Assembly (NCBI GenBank): GCA_041635755.1
Contig: JBFKUL010000026.1
Span: 1 to 17,487, forward strand
Source of the DNA: JBFKUL01 sp041635755
GTDB lineage: Bacteria; Pseudomonadota; Gammaproteobacteria; Burkholderiales; SG8-39
DNA length: 17,487 nucleotides
Direction of reading: 5' to 3'
Shown: positions 1 to 6,496 of the stretch, piece after piece
Layout: each line of letters opens with the position of its first letter
Numbering within the stretch: the first letter of the stretch is position 1
Made by a program: the position numbers and the translations under genes
The notes under the pieces: model-generated
The model's database searches: none
Told to the model about the DNA's origin: nothing
The model's input: the letters and a program-made list of their open reading frames with translations, nothing else

Positions 1-838
1 ACGGTTCGTCCGTGGTGCCGACCAGCGTAAAGCGTTCCTCGTAGGGAATCATGAAGATCACGCGCCGGTCGTCGTTCTGCAGAATGAAGGCATGATCGCC
101 TTCGTAGAGCTTCGGCACCACGATGTGGCTGCCCTTGATCAGGCGCACGTCCTCAGTACTTGGCTGGGCAAGGCGCTCGTTCAGGGCGTGCTTCACCCAC
201 GGTCCTGCGACGTTGACGATGGCGCGGGTGGTGATCTCGCGTACCGCGCCGTCGACTGCGCGCAGCTGCACGCGCCAGAGGCCTTTCTCGCGGCGCGCGG
301 AGACGAACTCGGTACGCGGCAGCAGCTCGGCGCCGTGCGCGCGCGCCGACATCGCGGTCGCGATCACCAGCCGCGCATCGTCGACGCGGCAATCCGAATA
401 CTCGAAGCCATGGCGCAACCCGGGCTTGAGCCCGGACGCGTAAGGCGGCGCGTCAAGGCGTACCGCGTGCGAGCCAGGCAGCGTATCGCGTCGCCCGAGA
501 TGATCGTACAGAAACAACCCGACGCGGATCATCCAGCGTGGGCGAAGCGCGGGCACGTGCGGCATGACGAAGCGCGCCGGCCAGACGAGGTGCCCGGCAA
601 TGCGCAGCATCACTTCGCGTTCAAGCAGCGACTCGCGCACCAGCCTGAACTCGTAGTGCTCGAGGTAGCGTAGCCCGCCGTGGATCATCTTCGAGGTCCA
701 TGCCGAGGTGCCACCGGCAAAGTCGCTCTTCTCGGCGAGCGCGACCGACAGGCCGCGGCCGGCGGCGTCGCGCGCGACGCCAACGCCGTTGATACCGCCG
801 CCGATGACAAGGAGGTCGAAAGACTGCAACGGATTCAC
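1..838 (-). CDS. glpD: Aerobic glycerol-3-phosphate dehydrogenase, N-terminal part (cut by window edge)
   Basis: FAD-dependent, membrane-associated enzyme that oxidises sn-glycerol 3-phosphate to dihydroxyacetone phosphate and passes electrons to the quinone pool. The frame stays open from a GTG at 836-838 to the window edge, giving 279 residues, a little over half the usual length of about 500. Seen directly: a dinucleotide-binding GGGING at residues 13-18, the family signature SKMIHGGLRYLEHYEFRLVR shortly after, NVAGPWV, and near the cut end KGSHIVVPKLY followed by FMIPYEERFTLVGTTDE, all typical of GlpD. The GTG is the only plausible start next to the FAD motif, and its ribosome-binding site is weak. 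It lies 50 nt behind the histidine kinase gene on the same strand, so it may be read from that operon, although a link between glycerol metabolism and the sortase system is not expected. The identity is secure; the C terminus is not visible. Confidence 0.93.
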   Translation of the reverse strand, partial: MNPLQSFDLLVIGGGINGVGVARDAAGRGLSVALAEKSDFAGGTSAWTSKMIHGGLRYLEHYEFRLVRESLLEREVMLRIAGHLVWPARFVMPHVPALRPRWMIRVGLFLYDHLGRRDTLPGSHAVRLDAPPYASGLKPGLRHGFEYSDCRVDDARLVIATAMSARAHGAELLPRTEFVSARREKGLWRVQLRAVDGAVREITTRAIVNVAGPWVKHALNERLAQPSTEDVRLIKGSHIVVPKLYEGDHAFILQNDDRRVIFMIPYEERFTLVGTTDEP

Positions 839-888
839 CGCGCTACCGGAAAAAGGCGCGATTTTATCGTGTTCCCCAGTGCAGGGGG

Positions 889-2547
889 CTAGTGCCAGGC
901 GAGCGGAAAGCGAACCTGTAGCGCAACCCCATCGCCCGTCGCAAGATTTTGCGCCTCGATCGACGCGCCGTGAAATTCGGCGATCAGCCGCGCTACGTAC
1001 AGACCGAGCCCGAGGTGAGGCGTGTCCCCGGCGGTTTCCTCGCGCACCGAGACCATCGAGTCGAACAGCCGGCTCGCCATCGCCTGCGGCAGCAGCGGAC
1101 CTTTGTTCTCGACGCTGAGCAGCGCCCGACCGTCGCGCTCTTCGAGCGCGACACGCACCGGCGCCGCGCCGCGCGTGTAGTCGACCGCGTTCTCGACCAG
1201 CTTGTCGAGCAACTGCGCCGCGAGGTCGGGCGAGCCATCGACCTCGATGCGCCGCGACGGCAGCGCGAGCGCGAACCGTGCCTTCGGGTACGCTAGCCGG
1301 TAACCCTCGACGCAGCCGCGCACCACGGCGTCGAGATCATAGCGCTCGCGCTCGGCGCTGCGCAGGCTCTGCTCAAGGCGCGACGCTTCGCTCATGCGCT
1401 GCAGGATGCGATTCAGGCGCGCCAGCCCGTCTTCGGCGCGCCCGATGTAAAGGTGGGCCTCGTCCGCCGAAGGCGCGAGTTTCAAGTTTTCGAGCGAGGA
1501 GCGCACCACCGCGAGCGGCGTTCGCAGCTCGTGGGACAAGCGTCCGGCCATGCCTTCGAGGTACGCATGGTGCTGCGCAAGTTTCGCCAGCATGGCGGAG
1601 AAGCTGCGCGACAGATCGCCGATCTCGTCGCGCGCCCCGGAGCCCGCCGCGAGCCGCGTCAGGCGCCCGCGCGCGTCGATCGCCGATTCCGCCTCGTCGC
1701 GCAGGCTGCGGATGCGCTGCGACAGGCGCGTGGCGTACGCGATCAGTACAGCGGCCACGCCGGCGAAGACTGCGAGCGTCAGTACCAGCAGGCGCTCGAG
1801 CGCGGCGCTGCGAAGCGAAACGATTGGATTGGTGGTCTCCTCGGCCACGACCGCGCCCATCACCGCGTCGCCGCTCCAGATCGGAAAAGCCGCCGACATC
1901 ACCACCGCGCGCGCGTCGGGCGTACGACGAAGGCGCGTCCCTGGCGTGCCCTGCAGGGCCGCCGAGATCTCGCGCCCGGTGGCGAGCACGTCGTCGGGCA
2001 CCGATTCTGCAAAGTCCTCGGTCGGGCGCTGGATCAGCCAGCTGATCGATTGCTCCCAGAGCGCGCGCAGCGCCCCGCGATCCGCTTCAGGCTCGACGCG
2101 GCGCTTCAGGCTGCCGGCGAGCGCCAGAACCTGATAGTGTCGGTTGACGACCCAGATGCGCGAGCTGGTGCGCTGAACCCCCCGCAGAATAGCGGCGACC
2201 TCCCGCTGCGCCGGGCGCGCCTCGAGCTCCGCTTCGCGCCCGAGCGCGCGCCGGGGCGTTTCACCGCCCGGGTCGAGCACCTTGCCATCGCGCTCGGCGA
2301 GCCGGCGCAACTCCTCCTCGGCTTCGCGGCGCAGCGCATCGTCCTGCTCGGGCACGGCCGCAAGCAGCTGCGGGCGGTCATGCAACGCCGTGGCGACCGC
2401 CCGCGCGGTCGCGACCAGCACACGCTCCTGTCCCTCGAGCAGGAAGCGTTCCATCTCACCGACATAGCGTGCGCCCACCCACGGCAGTGCGAGTAGCACG
2501 AGCGTGACCAGGGCGAGCTTGGAGCGAAGACTGAATCTGATGCGCAC
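889..2547 (-). CDS. Sensor histidine kinase of the dedicated sortase system
   Basis: Membrane sensor kinase, 552 residues, GTG start. Order of parts: a short cytoplasmic tip, TM1 about 11-29, a large periplasmic region about 30-250, TM2 about 252-272, a HAMP-like linker containing DEIGDLSRSF (307-316), a dimerisation/phosphoacceptor helix with SHELRTPL (His339), an N box DKLVENAVDY (Asn453), and an ATP-binding G2 loop HLGLGL (511-516). The G1 region reads VENKGPLLP rather than DxGxG. It follows the response regulator on the same strand after a 65-nt gap, and the pair is divergent from the sortase operon, as in the proteobacterial dedicated sortase systems defined by TIGRFAM models. Inference: it senses an envelope signal and phosphorylates the adjacent regulator to control sortase and substrate. 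The general kinase function is certain; assignment to the sortase-specific subfamily rests mainly on context and is likely. Confidence 0.9.
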   Translation of the reverse strand: MRIRFSLRSKLALVTLVLLALPWVGARYVGEMERFLLEGQERVLVATARAVATALHDRPQLLAAVPEQDDALRREAEEELRRLAERDGKVLDPGGETPRRALGREAELEARPAQREVAAILRGVQRTSSRIWVVNRHYQVLALAGSLKRRVEPEADRGALRALWEQSISWLIQRPTEDFAESVPDDVLATGREISAALQGTPGTRLRRTPDARAVVMSAAFPIWSGDAVMGAVVAEETTNPIVSLRSAALERLLVLTLAVFAGVAAVLIAYATRLSQRIRSLRDEAESAIDARGRLTRLAAGSGARDEIGDLSRSFSAMLAKLAQHHAYLEGMAGRLSHELRTPLAVVRSSLENLKLAPSADEAHLYIGRAEDGLARLNRILQRMSEASRLEQSLRSAERERYDLDAVVRGCVEGYRLAYPKARFALALPSRRIEVDGSPDLAAQLLDKLVENAVDYTRGAAPVRVALEERDGRALLSVENKGPLLPQAMASRLFDSMVSVREETAGDTPHLGLGLYVARLIAEFHGASIEAQNLATGDGVALQVRFPLAWH

Positions 2548-2574
2548 GGCGCGGCCGGCTCAGCGGCTGGGCAT

Positions 2575-2590
2575 GGCGCGGCGTCGCGCC
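2575..2590. repeat. GC-rich hairpin between the regulator and kinase genes
   Basis: A perfect 6-bp stem (GGCGCG at 2575-2580, CGCGCC at 2585-2590) closes a 4-nt loop in the 65-nt gap between the response regulator stop and the kinase start. No T-run follows on either strand, so it is not a classical terminator. It could dampen read-through or shield the kinase start, or be chance in GC-rich DNA. The 14-nt stretch at 2582-2595 recurs exactly in the atpH-atpF gap. Confidence 0.35.
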
Positions 2591-2612
2591 GCTCGGCCGC
2601 CGGTGTCTCGTG

Positions 2613-3302
2613 TCACGCTTTCCAACGGTAGCCCATGCCGTAGGCCGTCTCGATGCGATCAAATTCCGCATCGACGGCGGCGAACTTTCGGCGGATGCGC
2701 TTGACGTGCGAGGTAATGGTGCTGTCGTCGACCACCAGGTTAGCCTCGCTCATCAATTGCTCGCGGTCTTTAACGTGCCCGGGAAACTTGGCGAGCGCGT
2801 GCACCATCCAGAACTCGGTTAAGGTAAGCGGCACGAGCGCCCCCTGCCAGCGGACCGTGAAGCGCTTTAGGTCGATCGACAGCGCACCGCGCTCGACCTG
2901 ATCTTCGCCGCTTCCGGCCTCGCCCGCCAGCTCGGCGCGACGGAACAGGGCGGCGATGCGCGCGATCAGGTGCGGCAGGCTAACGTCCTTGGTCAGGTAA
3001 TCGTCGGCGCCGAGGCGCAATCCGGAGACCACATCGAAGTCGCTGTCGCGCGCGGTCAGGAAAATGATCGGCAGCGCAGCCGACAGTGCCCGCAGGTCGC
3101 GGCACAGCGCGAAGCCGCCGTCGACATCGCTGCCCAGGCCGATGTCGATGATCGCCAGGTCCGGCAGTCGGGTCTTCATCGCCGCCAGCGCCTCGGCGCG
3201 TGCGCCGTAAGCCGCGACCTCGAAGCCGTGCTTCTTTAGGGCATCGGCATAGTTAGCGCGAATGGCGGGGTCGTCCTCCACGATCGCGATGCGGCGTGCC
3301 AT
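2613..3302 (-). CDS. pdsR: OmpR-family response regulator of the dedicated sortase system
   Basis: DNA-binding response regulator, 229 residues, ATG start. The receiver domain (about 4-120) has the acidic pair Glu9/Asp10-Asp11, phosphoacceptor Asp53 (LAIIDIGLG), switch Thr83 (FLTARD) and Lys105 (DDYLTKD). The C-terminal winged helix (about 138-229) has the OmpR-type LTLTEFWMVHAL and recognition-helix region DDSTITSHVKRIRRKF, ending GYRWKA. The kinase gene follows on the same strand, and the VIT/VWA substrate and sortase genes lie divergently 161 bp upstream. That arrangement matches the regulator of the proteobacterial dedicated sortase system, hence the symbol, which I give from memory of family naming. 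The likely target is the shared intergenic region, which holds TGCC-type direct repeats. The regulator class is certain; the pathway assignment is probable. Confidence 0.9.
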   Translation of the reverse strand: MARRIAIVEDDPAIRANYADALKKHGFEVAAYGARAEALAAMKTRLPDLAIIDIGLGSDVDGGFALCRDLRALSAALPIIFLTARDSDFDVVSGLRLGADDYLTKDVSLPHLIARIAALFRRAELAGEAGSGEDQVERGALSIDLKRFTVRWQGALVPLTLTEFWMVHALAKFPGHVKDREQLMSEANLVVDDSTITSHVKRIRRKFAAVDAEFDRIETAYGMGYRWKA

Positions 3303-3310
3303 GCGCGGGG

Positions 3311-3316
3311 ACTATA
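3311..3316 (-). promoter_or_regulatory. Possible -10 element for the response regulator gene
   Basis: Read on the minus strand, TATAGT (one mismatch to TATAAT) lies 8 nt before the ATG of the response regulator gene. No TTGACA-like -35 element is present at 16-18 bp. If used, the transcript would begin almost at the ATG and be leaderless or nearly so. A weak -35 is compatible with activation by the regulator itself, but this is inference. Confidence 0.3.
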
Positions 3317-3343
3317 GCCGATCACCGCCCGGCCGGAGGGCCC

Positions 3344-3380
3344 TGCCACCGGATTGCCACAATTGCCCGGCACCTTGCCA
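3344..3380. promoter_or_regulatory. Candidate response-regulator operator: TGCC direct repeats
   Basis: Within the divergent intergenic region, TGCCAC occurs at 3344-3349 and again at 3355-3360, exactly 11 bp apart, followed by TGCCC at 3364 and TGCCA at 3376. OmpR/PhoB-type regulators commonly bind direct repeats with about one helical turn between them, so this array between the regulator gene and the substrate/sortase operon is a natural operator candidate. The repeats are visible in the sequence; binding is inferred. Confidence 0.4.
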
Positions 3381-3431
3381 TCGCTGCGCCGCGTCGCCTA
3401 CCCGGTCCCAGCGTTGAATGAGCCGCAATAT

Positions 3432-3446
3432 CCCGCGCGCCGCGGG
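3432..3446 (+). repeat. Hairpin just upstream of the substrate gene's ribosome-binding site
   Basis: CCCGCG (3432-3437) and CGCGGG (3441-3446) form a perfect 6-bp GC stem with a 3-nt loop, ending 6 nt before the AAGGA ribosome-binding sequence at 3453-3457. In the mRNA it would sit immediately 5' of the ribosome-binding site of the first sortase-operon gene. It may affect translation or mRNA stability, but could be chance. Confidence 0.35.
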
Positions 3447-3463
3447 TGGCCCAAGGACAGGTA

Positions 3464-5572
3464 ATGAGCGCAAGAGAGAAATCATCGCCGGCACGACTGA
3501 TCATGCTCGATCTGGTCGCATTCGTCGTCATGGCGGCGGCGATGGGTCTGATCGCGGCGATTACGCTCGCCGCGGTGACCTTGTTGTTCGCCAGCCAGGC
3601 GCAGGCAGGCGAGATCCGCGAAGGCACGTTGCTCCTGCGCCGGATCGAATCGCAGGAAACCATACACGCGCCGCTGCTCTCGACCGAGGTCGTGTTCCGC
3701 GTTTCGGGGCTGGTGCTGCGAGCGCACGTCGTGCAGCGCTTTGAGAACGTGCAGGACGACTGGGTCGAGGGTGTTTACGTGTTTCCGCTGCCGGAGAATG
3801 CGGCAGCTGACCGGCTGCGCATGCGGCTCGGCGAGCGGGTCATCGAAGGCGCAATCCAGGAACGCGGCGCGGCGAAGCGAACTTACGAGGCGGCAAAGCT
3901 CTCCGGTCAGCGCGCCGCGCGCCTGGACCAGGAGCGCGCGAATATCTTCACCGCGAGCGTGGCCAACATCGGCCCGCGCGAAACCATCGTGGTCGAACTC
4001 GAATACCAGCAGACGCTGCGCTACGAAAGTGGGCGCTTTTCCATGCGCTTCCCGATGGTGGTAGGGCCGCGCTATATCCCGGGAAACGTGCGCATGGCCG
4101 GATCGCCGGGAAGCGGCTGGGGCCACAACACCGAGCGCGTTGCGGATGCCGCCGCTATCACCCCGCCGGTGCTGCGCCCGCGAGAGGGTGCCGCGTCGAT
4201 CAATCCAGTGTCGCTGACTGTCGAGCTCGACGCTGGGGTGCCGCTCGAACACGTAATCAGTCCGTACCATCCGGTAGACGTCGAGGCAATCGACGCCTCG
4301 CGCCGGCGCATCACGCTCGCCGCGGGCGCGGTCCTGGCAGACCGTGACTTCGAGCTGCAATGGTCGCCCAGCCTCGGGCAAACGCCGCAAGTCGCGTGGT
4401 TTACCGAGGAGAAGGACGGACGACACTACGGTCTGCTGATGGTGCTGCCGCCGGCGGCGCCTGAAGCCGCGCGCCTGCCGCGCGAGGTTATCTACGTGAT
4501 CGACACCTCGGGCTCGATGGGCGGGGCATCGATACGCCAGGCGCGCGACGCGCTGGCCCTGGCGCTTGCGCGGCTCGCGCCCGAGGACCAATTCAACGTG
4601 ATCGAGTTTAATTCGGAAGCCCAGGCCCTGTTTCCGCAAGCGCGCCCGGCCGACGCGCAGACGGTGCGACGCGCGATCGAATGGGTGCGCAGGCTGGAGG
4701 CGCGTGGCGGCACCGAGATGGCCGCCGCGTTGCATCTGGCGCTTGACGGTCGCGACGATGTCGAGCGCGTGCGCCAGGTGGTTTTCCTGACCGACGGCGC
4801 CGTCGGCAACGAAGAGGCGCTGTTCCGGCTGATCCGGTCGCGCCTGGGCGGATCGCGCCTGTTCACGGTCGGCATCGGCTCGGCACCGAACAGCCACTTC
4901 ATGTCGAAGGCGGCGCGCCTCGGGCGCGGCACCTTTACCTACATCGGGCGCATCGAGGAGGTGGGCGCGCGCATGCGCGAGCTGTTTGCCAAGCTCGAAA
5001 CGCCGGTGCTCCAGGGCCTCGAGGTGCATTGGCCTGAGCCGCAACGCGTCGAGGCCTGGCCTGAGCGCGTGCCCGATCTGTATGCCGGAGAGCCCGTCAT
5101 CATCAAGGCGGCGCTCTCGGAGCTCGCCGGAGAGGTCCGCATTACCGGCGTGCGCGGCGGGCGCACCTGGGATGCGCGCGTGCCCCTCGCCGCACATCGC
5201 GGAGCGGACGGCATGGGCACCCTCTGGGCGCGCGAGAAAGTGTCGGCGTTGCTCGACTCGATCCGCGACGGCGCGCCGGAGGCTGCGGTGCGCGACGAGG
5301 TCATCCGCCTCGCCAGCGCGCACCGCCTGGTGACGCGCTATACAAGCTTCGTCGCAGTCGAAGCCACGCCGGCACGCCCGAGTGGCATGCCGCTCAAGCA
5401 GGCCGCGCTGCCGAGTCATCTTCCCCAGGGCTGGGAGTACGACAAGGTATTCGGGGCGCAGGGCGAACTGCCGCAGGGCGCAAGCGGAAGCTTCTTCGCC
5501 CTGCTTTCCGGGCTGCTCGCGCTGATGCTCGGCACGCTGCTGCTCGCGGCGCGCGACCGGAGGTACGCGTGA
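3464..5572 (+). CDS. VIT/VWA-domain sortase substrate (marine proteobacterial sortase target family)
   Basis: Predicted exported, sortase-anchored envelope protein, 702 residues from ATG 3464. That ATG is chosen over the in-frame GTG at 3446 because AAGGA lies at the correct distance upstream. Order of parts: a long signal sequence with hydrophobic core about 18-43 and likely cleavage near AQA-GE (47-50); a VIT domain about 51-180; and a VWA domain about 342-495 with an intact MIDAS (DTSGS 347-351, Thr417, Asp444), implying a metal-dependent adhesive or protein-binding role. It ends in a sorting-signal-like tail: LPQGA (669-673), a hydrophobic span about 677-695 and basic RDRR (697-700). The sortase gene overlaps its stop codon by 4 nt. 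Family knowledge: such proteins are often the only sortase substrate in their genome. The LPQGA lacks the threonine of canonical LPXTG. Domain calls are firm; the biological ligand is unknown. Confidence 0.92.
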   Translation: MSAREKSSPARLIMLDLVAFVVMAAAMGLIAAITLAAVTLLFASQAQAGEIREGTLLLRRIESQETIHAPLLSTEVVFRVSGLVLRAHVVQRFENVQDDWVEGVYVFPLPENAAADRLRMRLGERVIEGAIQERGAAKRTYEAAKLSGQRAARLDQERANIFTASVANIGPRETIVVELEYQQTLRYESGRFSMRFPMVVGPRYIPGNVRMAGSPGSGWGHNTERVADAAAITPPVLRPREGAASINPVSLTVELDAGVPLEHVISPYHPVDVEAIDASRRRITLAAGAVLADRDFELQWSPSLGQTPQVAWFTEEKDGRHYGLLMVLPPAAPEAARLPREVIYVIDTSGSMGGASIRQARDALALALARLAPEDQFNVIEFNSEAQALFPQARPADAQTVRRAIEWVRRLEARGGTEMAAALHLALDGRDDVERVRQVVFLTDGAVGNEEALFRLIRSRLGGSRLFTVGIGSAPNSHFMSKAARLGRGTFTYIGRIEEVGARMRELFAKLETPVLQGLEVHWPEPQRVEAWPERVPDLYAGEPVIIKAALSELAGEVRITGVRGGRTWDARVPLAAHRGADGMGTLWAREKVSALLDSIRDGAPEAAVRDEVIRLASAHRLVTRYTSFVAVEATPARPSGMPLKQAALPSHLPQGWEYDKVFGAQGELPQGASGSFFALLSGLLALMLGTLLLAARDRRYA

Positions 5573-6315
5573 GCGTGACATCTCGCCCCGACGTCGCGCT
5601 CGGCCTAGAGTGCGCGTGGCCCAACCCCTACGCGCCGCTGCCGGTGCACCGTCGCCCGACTCAGTCCGTCTGGCAGCGCCTGCGCATCGGTGCGGCCGTG
5701 ATACTGCTCGCACTCGGCGCCTGGCAATTCGGGCAAGGCGCCTGGATCCAGGCTAAGGCCTGGCTTGCGCAGGTGCTGATCTCGAAGGCCTGGGCGAAGA
5801 CGCTCGCCGGCCATCGCAACGTCAAACCTTGGCCGTGGGCCGACACCTGGCCGGTCGCGCGGCTGAGCGTGCCCGCGCTCGGTATTGAGCGCTACGTGCT
5901 GGCGGGGGCGAACGGCGCTGCGATGGCCTTTGGACCGGGCCACCTCGAGGGTACTGCGCGCCCCGGCGACGCCGGCAACAGCGTCATCGGCGGGCATCGC
6001 GACACGCACCTCGCCTTCCTGCGCGACCTGCCCCTGGGTGCCGAAATCCATCTCGAGTCGTCCGACGGGTCGCAGCGCCGTTACCTGGTGCGCCATGCGA
6101 TGGTGCTGGACAAGCGCGATGTCTGGGTCGCCAAGCAGGAAGGGCCGACCCGCCTGACGCTGATTACTTGCTACCCGTTCGGCGGACTGCGCGCCGACGG
6201 GGCGCAGCGCTACGTCATTTCGGCGTTCGCCGAGGGCACCGATCACCAGGAGGCGCGCACGGCAACGCGCGCGCCCCTTAAGAACCGCGGCAGCGAGCGC
6301 GCGGCGCGGAGCTAG
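5569..6315 (+). CDS. Class GN sortase
   Basis: Membrane-anchored cysteine transpeptidase of the Gram-negative class, 248 residues, with the catalytic triad intact: His143 in GGHRDTH, Cys201 in TLITCYPF and Arg214 in GAQRYVISA. One N-terminal membrane helix lies at about 39-58, followed by the family-like WIQAKAWLAQVL segment. The GTG start overlaps the TGA of the substrate gene by 4 nt and has GGAGG at 5559-5563, so the two genes are probably translationally coupled. A second GTG two codons later is an alternative start. The predicted 38-residue cytoplasmic tail before the helix is longer than I expect for class GN sortases, and the C-terminal tail from about 225 is rich in Arg and Ala. Expected role: cleave the sorting signal of the neighbouring VIT/VWA protein and transfer it to an acceptor that is not established. 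Enzyme class is confident. Confidence 0.94.
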   Translation: MSVTSRPDVALGLECAWPNPYAPLPVHRRPTQSVWQRLRIGAAVILLALGAWQFGQGAWIQAKAWLAQVLISKAWAKTLAGHRNVKPWPWADTWPVARLSVPALGIERYVLAGANGAAMAFGPGHLEGTARPGDAGNSVIGGHRDTHLAFLRDLPLGAEIHLESSDGSQRRYLVRHAMVLDKRDVWVAKQEGPTRLTLITCYPFGGLRADGAQRYVISAFAEGTDHQEARTATRAPLKNRGSERAARS

Positions 6316-6346
6316 CCTCCTCCTCTGGCCCCGCCGCGCCGCTCGC
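6297..6346 (+). terminator. Long-stem inverted repeat at the end of the sortase gene, possible terminator
   Basis: GCGGCGCGG (6301-6309) and its exact complement CCGCGCCGC (6334-6342) form a 9-bp stem. Past one mismatch it extends by three more pairs (6297-6299 with 6344-6346). The 24-nt loop contains the sortase TAG. There is no T-run, so a factor-independent terminator is unlikely; it may mark the 3' end or serve the convergent genes. Confidence 0.35.
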
Positions 6347-6496
6347 CTGCTTCGGCAGCTTCACCAAGGCGAAAAGCGCGGGTGGGCTTTCGGACGGCGG
6401 CAAGCTTCGTCGTCATTGGCGGGCTTGTTGCGCACCGTGCCCGGCTCACGGCGCCACCCGGCTGACCGCAGCGGGAGCGGCGTTGCAACAATGGGC
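6316..6496. other. Intergenic region between convergent genes
   Basis: This 181-nt space separates the plus-strand sortase operon from the minus-strand membrane-protein gene. Apart from the right arm of the inverted repeat above and a small CTGC-TTCG-GCAG tetraloop hairpin at its left side, I see no gene, promoter or T-rich terminator. Confidence 0.5.

Noticed and set aside
92..673. Plus-strand open frame of 193 codons at the left end
   Set aside because: It is antisense to glpD, whose minus-strand translation is clearly the family protein from the GTG at 838 to the window edge.
3482..5713. A very long open frame (743 codons) on the minus strand, antisense to the substrate protein gene
   Set aside because: Its product is Arg/His/Ala-rich with no domain pattern, as expected for the reverse strand of a GC-rich gene. 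The plus strand carries unambiguous VIT, VWA and sortase motifs.
3464..6315. PEP-CTERM/exosortase system
   Set aside because: The enzyme has the class GN sortase TLITC cysteine, GGHRD histidine and single membrane helix rather than a multi-pass exosortase, and the substrate tail lacks a PEP motif.
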